The notes: generated from the sequence alone by a model not told the origin. A DNA stretch of 63,341 bases from Paenibacillus sp. FSL H7-0331 (GCF_001956045.1 NZ_MRTH01000041.1:1-63341); one strand, 5' to 3'; numbered from the stretch's first letter, positions 44,020 through 53,310 are shown. Numbers and translations: made by a program.

Positions 44020-45039
44020 TCAATCCCCGACAAGCGAGGAATAAATAGCTTCATGTACAAGTGGACGCAGCTCCCGGATCGGAGTGCTTCTGCCATAATG
44101 AACCGCATTCGTCATAAAAACGACGATAAGCTCGCTATGCGGTTCTATCCATAGACTTGTTCCGGTAAAGCCTGTATGACCAAAGCTGCCAAAAGGCCAT
44201 GATTGCCCACAGCTCGGAATTACGGGTTGCCCTTGCCATACTTCCCAACCAAGACCTCTGCCTTGAAAAGGGTTGGTTACACATAGCTCGCGTTGACCTG
44301 GAGTGAGCAAGGATTCCTCTGGAGTCAGCCAGCTCCTTGCATATTGAAGCAGATCGGCGGCTGTGGTGAACATCCCGGCACTTCCCGAAATGCCTCCCAT
44401 TTGATAACACTTCTCATCGTGAACCTGTCCCACAATATAGCCATTTCCATCGGCTTCTGTGGCCGCGATACGCTCTTTCAGAGACATATCAGGTACGAAT
44501 GTCGTATCCTTCATGCCCAGTGGCTGGAATATTTGTTTCGTCACGAATTCGGATAACCTTTGGCGAGTCAGCTCTTCGATAACGCTTCCCAACAGAATAA
44601 ATCCGAGATCGCTGTATACAACCTTCGTGCCCGTTTCATAAACCAGCTCTTGCTGCAAAATGTCCTTAACGACATCTCTCGGCTCATACCTGTCTACTCG
44701 CGGCAGATCGGCTGGAAGACCTGAGCTATGCTGCAGTAACTGCCTGATCGTTATTAGTCCGTGCCGAAAATCGGGTATATACTTCTGAACGGGATCATTC
44801 AGAGAAAGCTGCTTGTGCTGCTCAAGGAGCAGGATTGCCGGTAAAGTCGCGGTCACTTTCGTCAGAGAGGCCGCATCAAACATCGTGTTATACTTGATAT
44901 CGCGAATCTTTTGTCCATCTGAGTAGGAGCCCCACTCCTTATGCCAGCGCAGCTTGCTGCCCAAGCTAATATCCAATACAGCACCAGGGATTTGATTAAG
45001 CTCTACCCAGTTTTGTATTTGTTGTTCAATGTTATGCAT
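44020..45039 (-). CDS. Serine hydrolase, beta-lactamase (class C/PBP-like) family
   Basis: A 339-residue protein with SLTK (SxxK, nucleophile Ser near residue 50), YSD near 145 and HTGFTG near 285, the three motifs of the class C beta-lactamase family. No signal peptide is visible, so a cytosolic role is likely. In Bacillus subtilis the murQ operon also holds a gene of this family (ybbE/amlB), which supports a role in muropeptide recycling. ATG 45039 overlaps the murR stop by 8 nt, and GAGG lies about 11 nt upstream. An in-frame start at 45099 lies inside murR. Confidence 0.85.
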   Translation of the reverse strand: MHNIEQQIQNWVELNQIPGAVLDISLGSKLRWHKEWGSYSDGQKIRDIKYNTMFDAASLTKVTATLPAILLLEQHKQLSLNDPVQKYIPDFRHGLITIRQLLQHSSGLPADLPRVDRYEPRDVVKDILQQELVYETGTKVVYSDLGFILLGSVIEELTRQRLSEFVTKQIFQPLGMKDTTFVPDMSLKERIAATEADGNGYIVGQVHDEKCYQMGGISGSAGMFTTAADLLQYARSWLTPEESLLTPGQRELCVTNPFQGRGLGWEVWQGQPVIPSCGQSWPFGSFGHTGFTGTSLWIEPHSELIVVFMTNAVHYGRSTPIRELRPLVHEAIYSSLVGD

Positions 45040-45892
45040 TGCGCTTCGATCCTCTGACTGCTTTTCTTGTATTCTCCAGCGCCTGGATGACCGCTTCATA
45101 CGAGCGGCTTGCGATCCCGACGTACAAGATATCGATAACGTTCAGTTGGACAATTCTGGATGCCATCGCTCCGCTGCGGATGCTTTGCTCCATCGAGCTT
45201 GTGAACAAACAGATATCAGCCAATTCTGAGACAGGATTATGACCAAATTTGGTCATCGCAATGATCGTGGCCCCGCTCTCCTTAGCAATCTCCAACGATT
45301 GGATAATTGATTCCGTTTGACCTGAGTACGATATGCCAAATGCGACATCGTGCTCGTTCATATTCGCAGCCAATGTGACCTGGGAGTCAAAGTCAGACGC
45401 CATTTCACACCATCTGTTTATCCGCGAAAGCTTTTGCTTGAAATCCTGGGCAATCACGGCTGAGGCGCCAACTCCAAAAATATACACACGCTTGGCACGA
45501 TCCAGACTTTCAATCGCTTTCTCCACATCCTCTACCGACAGCACAGCCAATGTGTCCTGAATCGATAAAATGTTGTTATGTGAGATCGACTGAATTAAGG
45601 ACGGAATCGACCCGTCAATCTGGATTTCCTGATAGGAGGTTCCCATACTGTTCGAGGACTTAGCGAGGTCAGCAGCAATTCTCAGCTTCAGCTCCTGGAA
45701 TCCTTTCATATGGAGGGAACGCGCCAGGCGCACAATCGTCGCTTCGCTGACTTCAGCCAGTTCGGCCAGCTTTTGCACCGAAGCATTCATCACCATCTCA
45801 GGGTGCTCCAAAATGTACAGGGCAACCTTACGTTCAGTAGGTTTGAGTGTATCCAACGATTCACGGATACTTATGAGACCCTGATTCACCAT
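45032..45892 (-). CDS. murR: MurR/RpiR family transcriptional regulator
   Basis: A 286-residue regulator. The N-terminal helix-turn-helix (about 1-77) includes ELAEVSEATIVRLARSL, and the C-terminal SIS domain (about 125-265) has YIFGVGASAVIAQDFKQKL and FGISYSGQTE. Such proteins sense sugar phosphates, MurNAc 6-phosphate in the case of MurR. It is the first gene of the operon with murQ at the end, so the name is by context. AAAGGA precedes the ATG. A strong promoter and paired operator-like repeats lie upstream. Confidence 0.85.
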   Translation of the reverse strand: MVNQGLISIRESLDTLKPTERKVALYILEHPEMVMNASVQKLAELAEVSEATIVRLARSLHMKGFQELKLRIAADLAKSSNSMGTSYQEIQIDGSIPSLIQSISHNNILSIQDTLAVLSVEDVEKAIESLDRAKRVYIFGVGASAVIAQDFKQKLSRINRWCEMASDFDSQVTLAANMNEHDVAFGISYSGQTESIIQSLEIAKESGATIIAMTKFGHNPVSELADICLFTSSMEQSIRSGAMASRIVQLNVIDILYVGIASRSYEAVIQALENTRKAVRGSKRNA

Positions 45893-45959
45893 GCCATCAC
45901 TATCCTTTGCACTTAATTCGTTGAAGAGTCAGCAACATGTAAACTTAGCTTACAACTTC

Positions 45960-46010
45960 ATTATAAAATAATATTTCGTTTTGTAAAGACTTTTTGTGAA
46001 ATTTTATTTC
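45960..46010 (-). promoter_or_regulatory. murR operon promoter with two operator-like inverted repeats
   Basis: On the minus strand, TTTACA (45982-45987), a 16-bp spacer and a perfect TATAAT (45960-45965). Two similar 13-bp elements, GAAATAAAATTTC (45998-46010, perfect arms) and GAAATATTATTTT (45965-45977), lie 33 bp apart, one just upstream of the -35 and one between -35 and -10. The placement suits autorepression by MurR. Confidence 0.65.
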
Positions 46011-46144
46011 TTTACAAATTTTTAAAAGATATTGTCCGGCTGCAAACAAGCTGCAAAACCCCATCTACCAATACCCTTTTTCATTTCAAAGCAATAATGG
46101 TAAAATAAGATCAGGATCTATGGAATTTATAGGAGGAAAATAAT

Positions 46145-46897
46145 ATGCCACAGTGGACGCATCCCGAACAATATACAGCTTTTGATAATGAAGATCAGGC
46201 ATTGGCATTTTGCAAGGATTGGGGGCTGCTCCCGCAAAAAGCGGCGAAGCTGAAAACCTTCAGATACAAAGGTCAAAACCTGGATATCCCTTGTGAAATC
46301 GTAGGATATGCAGACCTTGTATTTGCTGTCATCCAGATCGACGGTGAGCTTCATAATATCCATCCTTCTTATCTACGCGAAATGCAGAACGCCCATTTTG
46401 GTAAAATTAAGCTTGAGGAAGATTCGGAGGCAAGCGAAGCAGGTGCTATTGCGAGTGAGGATCTGGCTGAGACTTCAAGCCAAAGCTTCGCAGAAGCAGC
46501 GCCCGGAGCACCTGCTGCAGCATCAGAACCGCCCAAAGCCAAAAAATCAGCAGACAAGAAAACCTCTGATAAACCGCCTGCGGCTCCTGTTGCCCTGCCG
46601 GAAGGAAAGGTTAGCGTTGAAGCGACTGTAGCAGAATTCGCCTCGGTACCTAATCCATTCAGCGACACAGATGATGAAGTCGTGATCTTTGAGCAAATAA
46701 CGTTCCAGCATGAGGGTACGGCTACATCACTGGATACTGCATGGTCCAGCCACAGCATGGCCTTGAAAAAATTGGAATTACAAATAGGCGATCAGCTCAG
46801 CTTTGAAGCCAAATTGGTCGCCAAAAAGTTAAACAAACATCCCGTTAAATACAAAATCAATAATGCTGCCAAAATTACCAAACAAGATCCACAATAA
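46145..46897 (+). CDS. Hypothetical two-part protein with Ala/Pro/Lys-rich linker
   Basis: A 250-residue protein that I do not recognise. An N-terminal part (about 1-95) starts MPQWTHPEQYTAF and contains KGQNLDIPCEIVGYADLVFAVI. A low-complexity linker (about 96-155), rich in Ala, Glu, Ser, Pro and Lys, follows. A C-terminal part (about 156-250) has strands such as KVSVEATVAEF and GDQLSFEAKLVAKK and could be a small beta-barrel. No signal peptide is present. AGGAGG precedes the ATG. It is divergent from murR and convergent with nagZ, separated by a 16-bp hairpin. Confidence 0.7.
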   Translation: MPQWTHPEQYTAFDNEDQALAFCKDWGLLPQKAAKLKTFRYKGQNLDIPCEIVGYADLVFAVIQIDGELHNIHPSYLREMQNAHFGKIKLEEDSEASEAGAIASEDLAETSSQSFAEAAPGAPAAASEPPKAKKSADKKTSDKPPAAPVALPEGKVSVEATVAEFASVPNPFSDTDDEVVIFEQITFQHEGTATSLDTAWSSHSMALKKLELQIGDQLSFEAKLVAKKLNKHPVKYKINNAAKITKQDPQ

Positions 46898-46928
46898 GTG
46901 ATCGAAATCCATAGGATAATCTGCGATC

Positions 46929-46970
46929 GGCCCGTATTTTGTCATATATAACCGTGACAAAATACGGGCC
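46929..46970. terminator. Bidirectional hairpin between convergent genes
   Basis: GGCCCGTATTTTGTCA (46929-46944) pairs perfectly with TGACAAAATACGGGCC (46955-46970). The 16-bp stem is very strong, but the T runs are poor on both sides. Confidence 0.6.
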
Positions 46971-46983
46971 TATTACGCTATGG

Positions 46984-48303
46984 TTACTTTTGATATTTGC
47001 CAAGCAGCGCCGACAAGTTAGCGTTCAAACCCTTAATATCAGGCTCTTCACACTTCGAGTTACTCAAATGATATTTCTCTTTTAGCTTCAATATCCGTGT
47101 TACACTTGCATTTAACACAGACTCCGGGATTGTTCCATTGGATACAGCGCTCCGCAGCGCTTGAATGACCTGAACCTGCTGATCGAAAGAATGTCCTACA
47201 AGCACAATATCCCCGCCTGCCAACACCGATTCTACCGCGGCCTGCCCGATATCATAATTTTGAGTAATAGCCCCCATGGTCATATCATCGGTAAAAACAA
47301 CCCCATTAAATCCCATCTCCTTACGCAGCAAATCGGTAATGACGGCTTTAGAAAAGGAAGCAGGATGATCTGCGTCCAGCTTGGGCATAAGCAGATGTGC
47401 CACCATAACAGCATCGGCCCCATTATTAATTGCACTTGCAAAGGGAACTAACTCCAACTGACGAAGATGGGTTAAATCATGATTGACCACCGGAAGCCCA
47501 AGATGTGAATCAACCGCAGTATCCCCATGTCCAGGAAAATGTTTAACCACAGCAACCACTTGAGCGGACTCTATTCCTTGCATGGTCGCAACACCAAGTC
47601 GACTGACCACGTCAGCCTGATTCCCGAACGAACGGTCACCAATAACCGTGTTGTTCGGATTACTGAATACATCAAGGACTGGGGCAAAATCCATATTCAA
47701 TCCAAAACTCTTCAGTTCCTTACCCAAGGTTGCTCCTATTTCCCTTGAAAATTCACTATTATTGATTTTACCAATTGCCGCATTCGTAGGGAGCTTCTTC
47801 AATTCATCAGGAAGCCGGCTAACCCTGCCACCCTCTTCGTCTACGCTAAGCATTAACGGAATGCCAGTCACCGATTCATTAGTGGATTTCAATGAATTAA
47901 ACAGGGCTAGCGCCTGTGGGGTATCTTTTAAATTCACCTTAAAAAAAATAAACCCGCCGACGTGGTATTCGGATATAAGCTGTGTAGTCTGGTCATTATT
48001 GGTAAGCCCATCCATGCCGACTACAACCAACTGACCCACCTTTTCATGGATCGACATCTTCTTGATTTGTTCAAGAACTTTGTCTGCTGGTTGGGTTGGC
48101 TGATTAACAGCCGGTGCTGGTGCAGGGACTGCCTCAGAGGGCGTACCCGTTTGTGTCGGCTTTGGAGTTGAATTAGGAACCGGAGAAACCGGTGCAGGGA
48201 GATTGGGATTACTTGCAGATGGGCTTCCTTGGTTCATACAGCCACTCAGCATTAGGAAACAAAGGGGAGTTATCGCCCACCAATTTCTTTTTTTTGCCGT
48301 CAC
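46984..48303 (-). CDS. nagZ: Beta-N-acetylhexosaminidase NagZ, lipoprotein (GH3)
   Basis: A 439-residue secreted glycosidase. The signal ends in the lipobox LSGC (Cys near residue 22), then comes a Pro/Thr-rich linker to about residue 75 and a GH3 TIM barrel. KHFPGHGDTAVDSHLGLP near residue 260 holds the NagZ Asp-His acid/base pair, and VFTDDMTMGAI near 340 the nucleophile Asp. It releases GlcNAc from GlcNAc-MurNAc muropeptides outside the cell. It lacks the second C-terminal domain of the Bacillus enzyme. The start is GTG at 48303, with AGGTGA 6 nt upstream. It complements the murR-murQ operon 3 kb away. Confidence 0.9.
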   Translation of the reverse strand: MTAKKRNWWAITPLCFLMLSGCMNQGSPSASNPNLPAPVSPVPNSTPKPTQTGTPSEAVPAPAPAVNQPTQPADKVLEQIKKMSIHEKVGQLVVVGMDGLTNNDQTTQLISEYHVGGFIFFKVNLKDTPQALALFNSLKSTNESVTGIPLMLSVDEEGGRVSRLPDELKKLPTNAAIGKINNSEFSREIGATLGKELKSFGLNMDFAPVLDVFSNPNNTVIGDRSFGNQADVVSRLGVATMQGIESAQVVAVVKHFPGHGDTAVDSHLGLPVVNHDLTHLRQLELVPFASAINNGADAVMVAHLLMPKLDADHPASFSKAVITDLLRKEMGFNGVVFTDDMTMGAITQNYDIGQAAVESVLAGGDIVLVGHSFDQQVQVIQALRSAVSNGTIPESVLNASVTRILKLKEKYHLSNSKCEEPDIKGLNANLSALLGKYQK

Positions 48304-48445
48304 AGTTCATCACCTCATGATGTCAATTGATAGCTGGCAGTGCCTAAGTCGGTTAGCGAATGAATCTGTACTTGATCGACTTCTTATGTTACTTCCTATT
48401 CTTTCCCAAAGCTTGAAATTTTACATAAATTCAGGAGAACTACAT

Positions 48446-49684
48446 TTAGATCAGTTCCTTGCGCGCTTTCAAATATTTGTACAAGATACATCCGGATATG
48501 GCGCAGATTAGTGCGCATAAACCGATAAAGCCGTATCCAGCCTGAAGTCCACGCAGCAATCCTGTTTCCGCGTCCAGCCCATAGCTGTTTTTGATACCGC
48601 TAGTGATCGCTCCGATAGCATAGTTGCCCACAACGCTGCCAATTCCCATCAAAGTAACGGTGAACGTGATGGCAGTGTCGCTGCCGCGTGGATATCTTTT
48701 GGCAATAAAAGCCATGATGGTCGGATAAATCGGTGCAATTCCCACGCCTGCTGCAGCGAACAAAAATGCCAGTGATTCCCCGCCCCAGATAGCTGCAAAC
48801 GTACATACGGCAGAAAAAGCGGAAAAGATGATGAGAGACAGATTAAACCCGATTTTATCCGTAACCGGACCCAGAAAAAGTCTTGCAGCCGAGAAGCAAA
48901 AAAAGAACGCAGACAGCATCCCGGAAGCCGCAACCCCATCCCACCTGTAGGCTTTTTCCAAGAAATTGACCAACCAGCCACCAACCGCCATTTCCGATAC
49001 GACGCCAAATGAAAGTATAAGCACCAGCAGCCATAAGGCGGGATCCCGCACAAGCATTTTCAACGGAACTCGATCCTCCAGCGGCAGATCGTCACCTGGA
49101 AAATAGCTGAGTAGCGCCGGAATCATCGGCAGCACAGACAAGGATAACATGACCAGATACATCCCGCGCCAATCCAGCATATGCCCGTACAAAGTCACCG
49201 ACATCATTCCCGAGGCAATCATCGGCGCTACCGTAGAACTAAGTCCGTAAAAGAAATGAGAAAGATTCATCATCGTGCCGGTATTTCTAATAAATATTCG
49301 CGCCCCAAGTATAGCAAGTCCGATCTCCAGCATTCCATTACCGATGTACATCAAGAAGTAAGATGAGGAAAAAATGGGATAGCTGCGGGAGAAAAAAATC
49401 AGGATTCCCGACACCAGCATCGCTCCGAAAGCCAACAGGGTCACAGCTTTGATTCCCAGTTTGCGAGTCAGGTAAGCCGTAAAAGAGCAGGCGATCAAAT
49501 AACCCAGCGCATTCAGCGACAATAGCGATCCCAGCTGCATTTCATCCAGGTTAAAGTCGTATTGTATTCGAGGAATGGCCGGTCCTTTAATATTTTCTGA
49601 TATGCCAAAAATAATAAATCCCAAAAAAATCGTCGCCAGTTGCATCATATAAGTTTTATTAAGCCCGCTTACGCGTTGGAGCAT
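48446..49684 (-). CDS. MFS transporter
   Basis: A 412-residue protein with 12 predicted helices. The loop after helix 2, TRKLGIKAVTLLAFGAML, is the usual MFS cytosolic motif, and a central loop (DDLPLEDRVPLKMLVRDP) joins the two halves. The gene is 142 nt upstream of nagZ on the same strand and may be cotranscribed. Sugar or muropeptide transport is possible, but the substrate cannot be read. The ribosome site is weak (GGCGGGTGA). Confidence 0.85.
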   Translation of the reverse strand: MLQRVSGLNKTYMMQLATIFLGFIIFGISENIKGPAIPRIQYDFNLDEMQLGSLLSLNALGYLIACSFTAYLTRKLGIKAVTLLAFGAMLVSGILIFFSRSYPIFSSSYFLMYIGNGMLEIGLAILGARIFIRNTGTMMNLSHFFYGLSSTVAPMIASGMMSVTLYGHMLDWRGMYLVMLSLSVLPMIPALLSYFPGDDLPLEDRVPLKMLVRDPALWLLVLILSFGVVSEMAVGGWLVNFLEKAYRWDGVAASGMLSAFFFCFSAARLFLGPVTDKIGFNLSLIIFSAFSAVCTFAAIWGGESLAFLFAAAGVGIAPIYPTIMAFIAKRYPRGSDTAITFTVTLMGIGSVVGNYAIGAITSGIKNSYGLDAETGLLRGLQAGYGFIGLCALICAISGCILYKYLKARKELI

Positions 49685-49743
49685 GGATTAACTTCACCCG
49701 CCATTTCATTAGTCAAATAAGAGCATACTACACATCGTACAAA

Positions 49744-49781
49744 GCCAAAAGCCCAATCAGGTCATGGATCACCTAATTGAG
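49744..49781 (-). terminator. Terminator of speD
   Basis: On the minus strand, CTCAATTAGGT and ACCTGATTGGG form an 11-bp stem with two wobble pairs and an 8-nt loop, followed by CTTTTGGCTTT. The T run is weak. Confidence 0.5.
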
Positions 49782-49827
49782 CCGATTCAAAACAGGATAG
49801 GCAGGTCATGAGACACAATGGCTAACG

Positions 49828-50652
49828 CTAATTGATCCGCATTCCACCACGATTTGTATTTTTACCGTAAAAGATTTCGTCCATTTCCACTTTCAGCCGC
49901 TCTGTAATCTTCTTTTCTTCACCGGGCGCCAGCTTTTCCTTGGTATAACCGAATAAATAGTTGTTAATATCGAACTGCTTAAGCTTGCATTTGGTATGAA
50001 AAATATTTTCCTGGTACACATTCACATCAATCATATCATACATATTGATAATTTCTTCCGGAATGTAGTTTTGGATCGAGCTGATATCATGATCAATAAA
50101 CAGTTTGTTGCCGCGGATATCTCTCGTGAAGCCCCGAACCCGATAATCAATCGTCATAATATCGGTATCGAAGGAATGAATCAAATAGTTCAAGGCTTTG
50201 AGTGGTGAAATTTCACCACAGGTCGACACATCAATATCCGCGCGGAATGTACTGATACCTTCATCTGGATGATATTCAGGATAAGTATGAACGGTAATAT
50301 GACTTTTATTTAAATGCATGACGACAGCCTCAGGAAGAGGTCCCGGCGATTCGTCAAACGATTCCTTCTTGGCTTCAACTGGCTCCTCCGAGATGAGAAT
50401 GGTGACACTCGCTCCTTGAGGATCGTAGTCCTGACGGGCAATATTCAGTACATGTGCACCGATAATCGTGGTTACTGTTTGCAAAATTCCAGTCAGTCTC
50501 TCAGCATTATACTGTTCATCGATGTAGGCTATATAGGCCTCACGCTCTTCTTTGGTTTTCGTATAACAAACGTCATACATGTTAAAGCTTAACGATTTCG
50601 TTAAATTATTAAACCCATGTAAGGTTATTCGCTGCTCGGGCGTTAATGTCAT
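49828..50652 (-). CDS. speD: S-adenosylmethionine decarboxylase, Escherichia coli type
   Basis: A 274-residue enzyme that decarboxylates S-adenosylmethionine for spermidine synthesis. [17 protein letters not shown] near residue 10, [15 protein letters not shown] near 70 and [16 protein letters not shown] near 115 match the long E. coli SpeD. The Ser of KSHI would become the pyruvoyl group after self-cleavage. Bacillus subtilis has a much shorter form. ATG 50652 has GAGGA 10 nt upstream. A longer frame to 50712 is less likely. No speE gene is near. Confidence 0.9.
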   Translation of the reverse strand: MTLTPEQRITLHGFNNLTKSLSFNMYDVCYTKTKEEREAYIAYIDEQYNAERLTGILQTVTTIIGAHVLNIARQDYDPQGASVTILISEEPVEAKKESFDESPGPLPEAVVMHLNKSHITVHTYPEYHPDEGISTFRADIDVSTCGEISPLKALNYLIHSFDTDIMTIDYRVRGFTRDIRGNKLFIDHDISSIQNYIPEEIINMYDMIDVNVYQENIFHTKCKLKQFDINNYLFGYTKEKLAPGEEKKITERLKVEMDEIFYGKNTNRGGMRIN

Positions 50653-50883
50653 GATGAACACATCCTCAATTCTTATAGTCTGAATAAGCTTGAATCTACT
50701 TATATTACCCATAAAACCGCTGTGCGTATAGATGTTTTACGAATTCTTCACGAATATCAAGCTTTCGCGTCCATAATCTCAGCCTTGACCCTACGCGCAC
50801 CTTCGGTTGCCATACAAGTGTGTGCGAGTCAATCAGGTATATTTGTAGCCAGTGTAACATAGTATAACGCTCTCATAAACACC

Positions 50884-50924
50884 AAAAAACTTTGTCCGCC
50901 AGCTCAACGCCCCGGCGAACAAAG
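50884..50924 (-). terminator. Terminator of the metallophosphoesterase gene
   Basis: On the minus strand, CTTTGTTCGCC (50914-50924) pairs with GGCGGACAAAG (50890-50900), one wobble pair, followed by TTTTTT. It starts 3 nt after the stop codon. Confidence 0.75.
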
Positions 50925-50927
50925 CAT

Positions 50928-52073
50928 TTATCCTTCAAAATGAATGATAAGCTCTATGACTTCCGATCTGCTGCCAATACGAACGGGCGGCCCCCACGTT
51001 CCGAAGCCTGAGGACACAACCGCATGCAGGTTGCCTTTCTTTAGATAGCCCCAGTCCAGTTCAAAGAGGCGTCTTGTGATCAGGTGATTCGGCATCATTT
51101 GTCCACGATGGGTATGACCAGACAACATAATATCAACACCTGCGGCCTCCGCCTTATCTAGCCGATGCGGCTGATGATCCATCAGAATCAGAGGGAGTGT
51201 TTTATCCACACTGGCAAGCAAAGCGTCCAGTTCCTCCCTGCCACTCGGTCCACCATGCTCAGCAGCTTTATCTTTGCGGCCAATGACATAAAAGCTGTCG
51301 GCAATCTTCACCGATCGATCCATCAGCACATCGATCCCAATCGCACTCATCTGCTCGGTGAATTCTTGAATGTGGCCACCCATGTATTCATGGTTGCCCA
51401 GAACGGCATAGATCCCGAGCCGCGAACGCAGCTGCTTCATCACAGCCCCCATATTATGACGGATAAAGGGCTTGATGTCATCATCGATAATATCACCTGG
51501 CAGCAGAATCAAATCCGGATTCAAGGCGTTGATTTGATCAACCAGCACCTGAAGCTTTTTGTTGCCTACAACCGAGCCCAGATGAATATCTGATGCAACG
51601 GCCACCCTTAGCTTGTCGAGCTGACCTCCGACTTTGGGTATCGACATCTCGTACGTGCGAACAATCGGATTGCGCGCATTCCATAAGCCACGGGCCATGA
51701 GCAGCAGCACAACCAAACACAATAAGCTCCCAAGAATAAGCACGCTGAGTGACAATGGAACGGAGAATAACCATAGCACCAAGGCAGCCAGATCAATAAA
51801 CGGAAGCAATACGAACGTAAAATACATCACAGCGAACCAGTAAGATCCGATCTTCTTCAAAACGCTTGAAAGCGAGTAAGGAAGATAACGCGAGCCCAGA
51901 CGTCCAATCATATAAGAAAAGGCAATCAACCAATAGCAAATCCACCAAATCGTAAAATGCTGTATATGAAATACGTGACTCAAAAACAACTGCGCATGCC
52001 AGCCAATATAATAATTGATCAAGGCAAATATCGATAAAAATATAGTAATCACTGCTGCAAATCGCGGGTTCAT
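50928..52073 (-). CDS. Membrane-anchored metallophosphoesterase
   Basis: A 381-residue protein. Four or so membrane helices (about 1-130) precede a calcineurin-like domain with ASDIHLGS near residue 160, LPGDIIDD near 190, LGNHEYMGG near 225, MDHQPHRLD near 300 and GHTHRGQMMP near 320, the full set of metal ligands. Relatives in Bacilli are YkuE and YkoQ types acting on membrane-near phosphoesters such as UDP-sugars or lipids. AGGAG precedes the ATG. It is 100 nt after guaD. Confidence 0.87.
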   Translation of the reverse strand: MNPRFAAVITIFLSIFALINYYIGWHAQLFLSHVFHIQHFTIWWICYWLIAFSYMIGRLGSRYLPYSLSSVLKKIGSYWFAVMYFTFVLLPFIDLAALVLWLFSVPLSLSVLILGSLLCLVVLLLMARGLWNARNPIVRTYEMSIPKVGGQLDKLRVAVASDIHLGSVVGNKKLQVLVDQINALNPDLILLPGDIIDDDIKPFIRHNMGAVMKQLRSRLGIYAVLGNHEYMGGHIQEFTEQMSAIGIDVLMDRSVKIADSFYVIGRKDKAAEHGGPSGREELDALLASVDKTLPLILMDHQPHRLDKAEAAGVDIMLSGHTHRGQMMPNHLITRRLFELDWGYLKKGNLHAVVSSGFGTWGPPVRIGSRSEVIELIIHFEG

Positions 52074-52172
52074 CCTCTGACACTCCTGATCATTTCCATT
52101 AGAAAATCTAATTTTGCAAGTCGTTTTCGCTTAGCTCGTATTCCAGCTTGATCTTTATTCTTGTGCTTTGAA

Positions 52173-52649
52173 TTAATATTCCTTCTTGATATCCGACACA
52201 GCCCACTGCTCAAAAGGCCGCTTGTACTGGTCTGGCTTCATTTGCTTCATCACAATCGAGCGCTGCTCCATAGGTAAGGCGATCTGCTCATATATAAAGT
52301 GATCGTCAAAGTCAATGGCTGCAGCATCCTCTTTCGTACAGGCATAATAGACAGCGTCAGGCCGGGCCCAATATATCGCACCGATACACATCGGACAAGG
52401 TTCGCAGCTTGTATAAATCTCACATCCAGTTAACTGAAAGCTGCCAATATTCTTACATGCATCGCGAATGGCTTGTACTTCCGCATGCGCTGTTGGATCA
52501 TTGTTTAAAGTAACCAGATTGCTGCCTCTACCGATAATTTCACCATTACGTACGACAATAGCGCCGAATGGTCCCCCTTGGCCGGTTAACACGTTCTGGA
52601 CAGCAAGTTCTATCGCCTCCTGCATGCGCTGCTCTTGTTCATTTATCAT
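52173..52649 (-). CDS. guaD: Guanine deaminase
   Basis: A 158-residue zinc deaminase. The start of the active site reads DPTAHAEVQAIRDA near residue 50 (zinc His and catalytic Glu), then TSCEPCPMCIGAIYWA near 80 (two zinc Cys). FDDHFIYEQI near 115 and the ending KKEY match, as I remember it, Bacillus subtilis GuaD, which has almost the same length. It converts guanine to xanthine. ATG 52649 has GAGGAGG 9 nt upstream. An in-frame start at 52700 lies too early. Confidence 0.88.
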   Translation of the reverse strand: MINEQEQRMQEAIELAVQNVLTGQGGPFGAIVVRNGEIIGRGSNLVTLNNDPTAHAEVQAIRDACKNIGSFQLTGCEIYTSCEPCPMCIGAIYWARPDAVYYACTKEDAAAIDFDDHFIYEQIALPMEQRSIVMKQMKPDQYKRPFEQWAVSDIKKEY

Positions 52650-52824
52650 CCATGAAAACCTCCTCATTGGGTAAACAATTTCACATGCAATTTCCAACAT
52701 ATTAATAATAGATCAAATCAGGATCATTTACAAAATAAATGTTCATTCTTTCCACCTCTGTTTCATTGTTAGGCAGGACGGTTAACAAATGGATATAAAT
52801 CGAATGGCTCAGGAGGAATTTCAC

Positions 52825-53205
52825 ATGCCCAAATCTACCTATTACGTAACCGTTGCAACGGGGCTTATCGAAGAGCTGCAAGCGCTGCAGGACAAGGCCA
52901 ATCGAACCCATGAATTTGTTGTAGAGGCAAGCGTTGAGGAAATTGCCGTATTGCGGGATTTGTTCGACAAGCAAGCAGCATCCGAGGAATTAACGTTTAA
53001 ACGTGCAACCATCCCATACAAAACTGCCGATCAGGACCCCTCTACAGAACGGTTTAATGGAGATATCCTTAACATTTATCGGTATTTATATGAAATAGGA
53101 ACCTATGAAACCAAAAAGCATATAGAAAAAATGGGTATATTACCGCGCTTGTTAAGCCCGGACTATCATCATGCTGGATATGAGGAACAAAAGTCCAAGC
53201 AATAG
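52825..53205 (+). CDS. Hypothetical protein
   Basis: A 126-residue soluble protein, MPKSTYYVTVATGLIEELQA. It alternates beta strands and helices, with acidic stretches, and has no signal peptide or membrane helix. ATG 52825 has GGAGG upstream, and a start at 52789 is less likely. It lies alone between the divergent guaD and the terminator at 53270. I recognise no family, although the pattern looks conserved and soluble. Confidence 0.65.
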   Translation: MPKSTYYVTVATGLIEELQALQDKANRTHEFVVEASVEEIAVLRDLFDKQAASEELTFKRATIPYKTADQDPSTERFNGDILNIYRYLYEIGTYETKKHIEKMGILPRLLSPDYHHAGYEEQKSKQ

Positions 53206-53269
53206 CCTGGATGATTGCACTGTAGGGCGCGAGTGTCTGCAATAAGACTTCAGCCTGCTTCTGACATGG

Positions 53270-53310
53270 AAAAGCCTCAATCCCCGTCTAACTTTGGGAT
53301 TGAGGCTTTT
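53270..53310. terminator. Bidirectional terminator
   Basis: AAAAGCCTCAATCCC (53270-53284) pairs with GGGATTGAGGCTTTT (53296-53310), a 15-bp perfect stem with flanking A and T runs. It serves the hypothetical gene and, on the other strand, araB. Confidence 0.8.
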
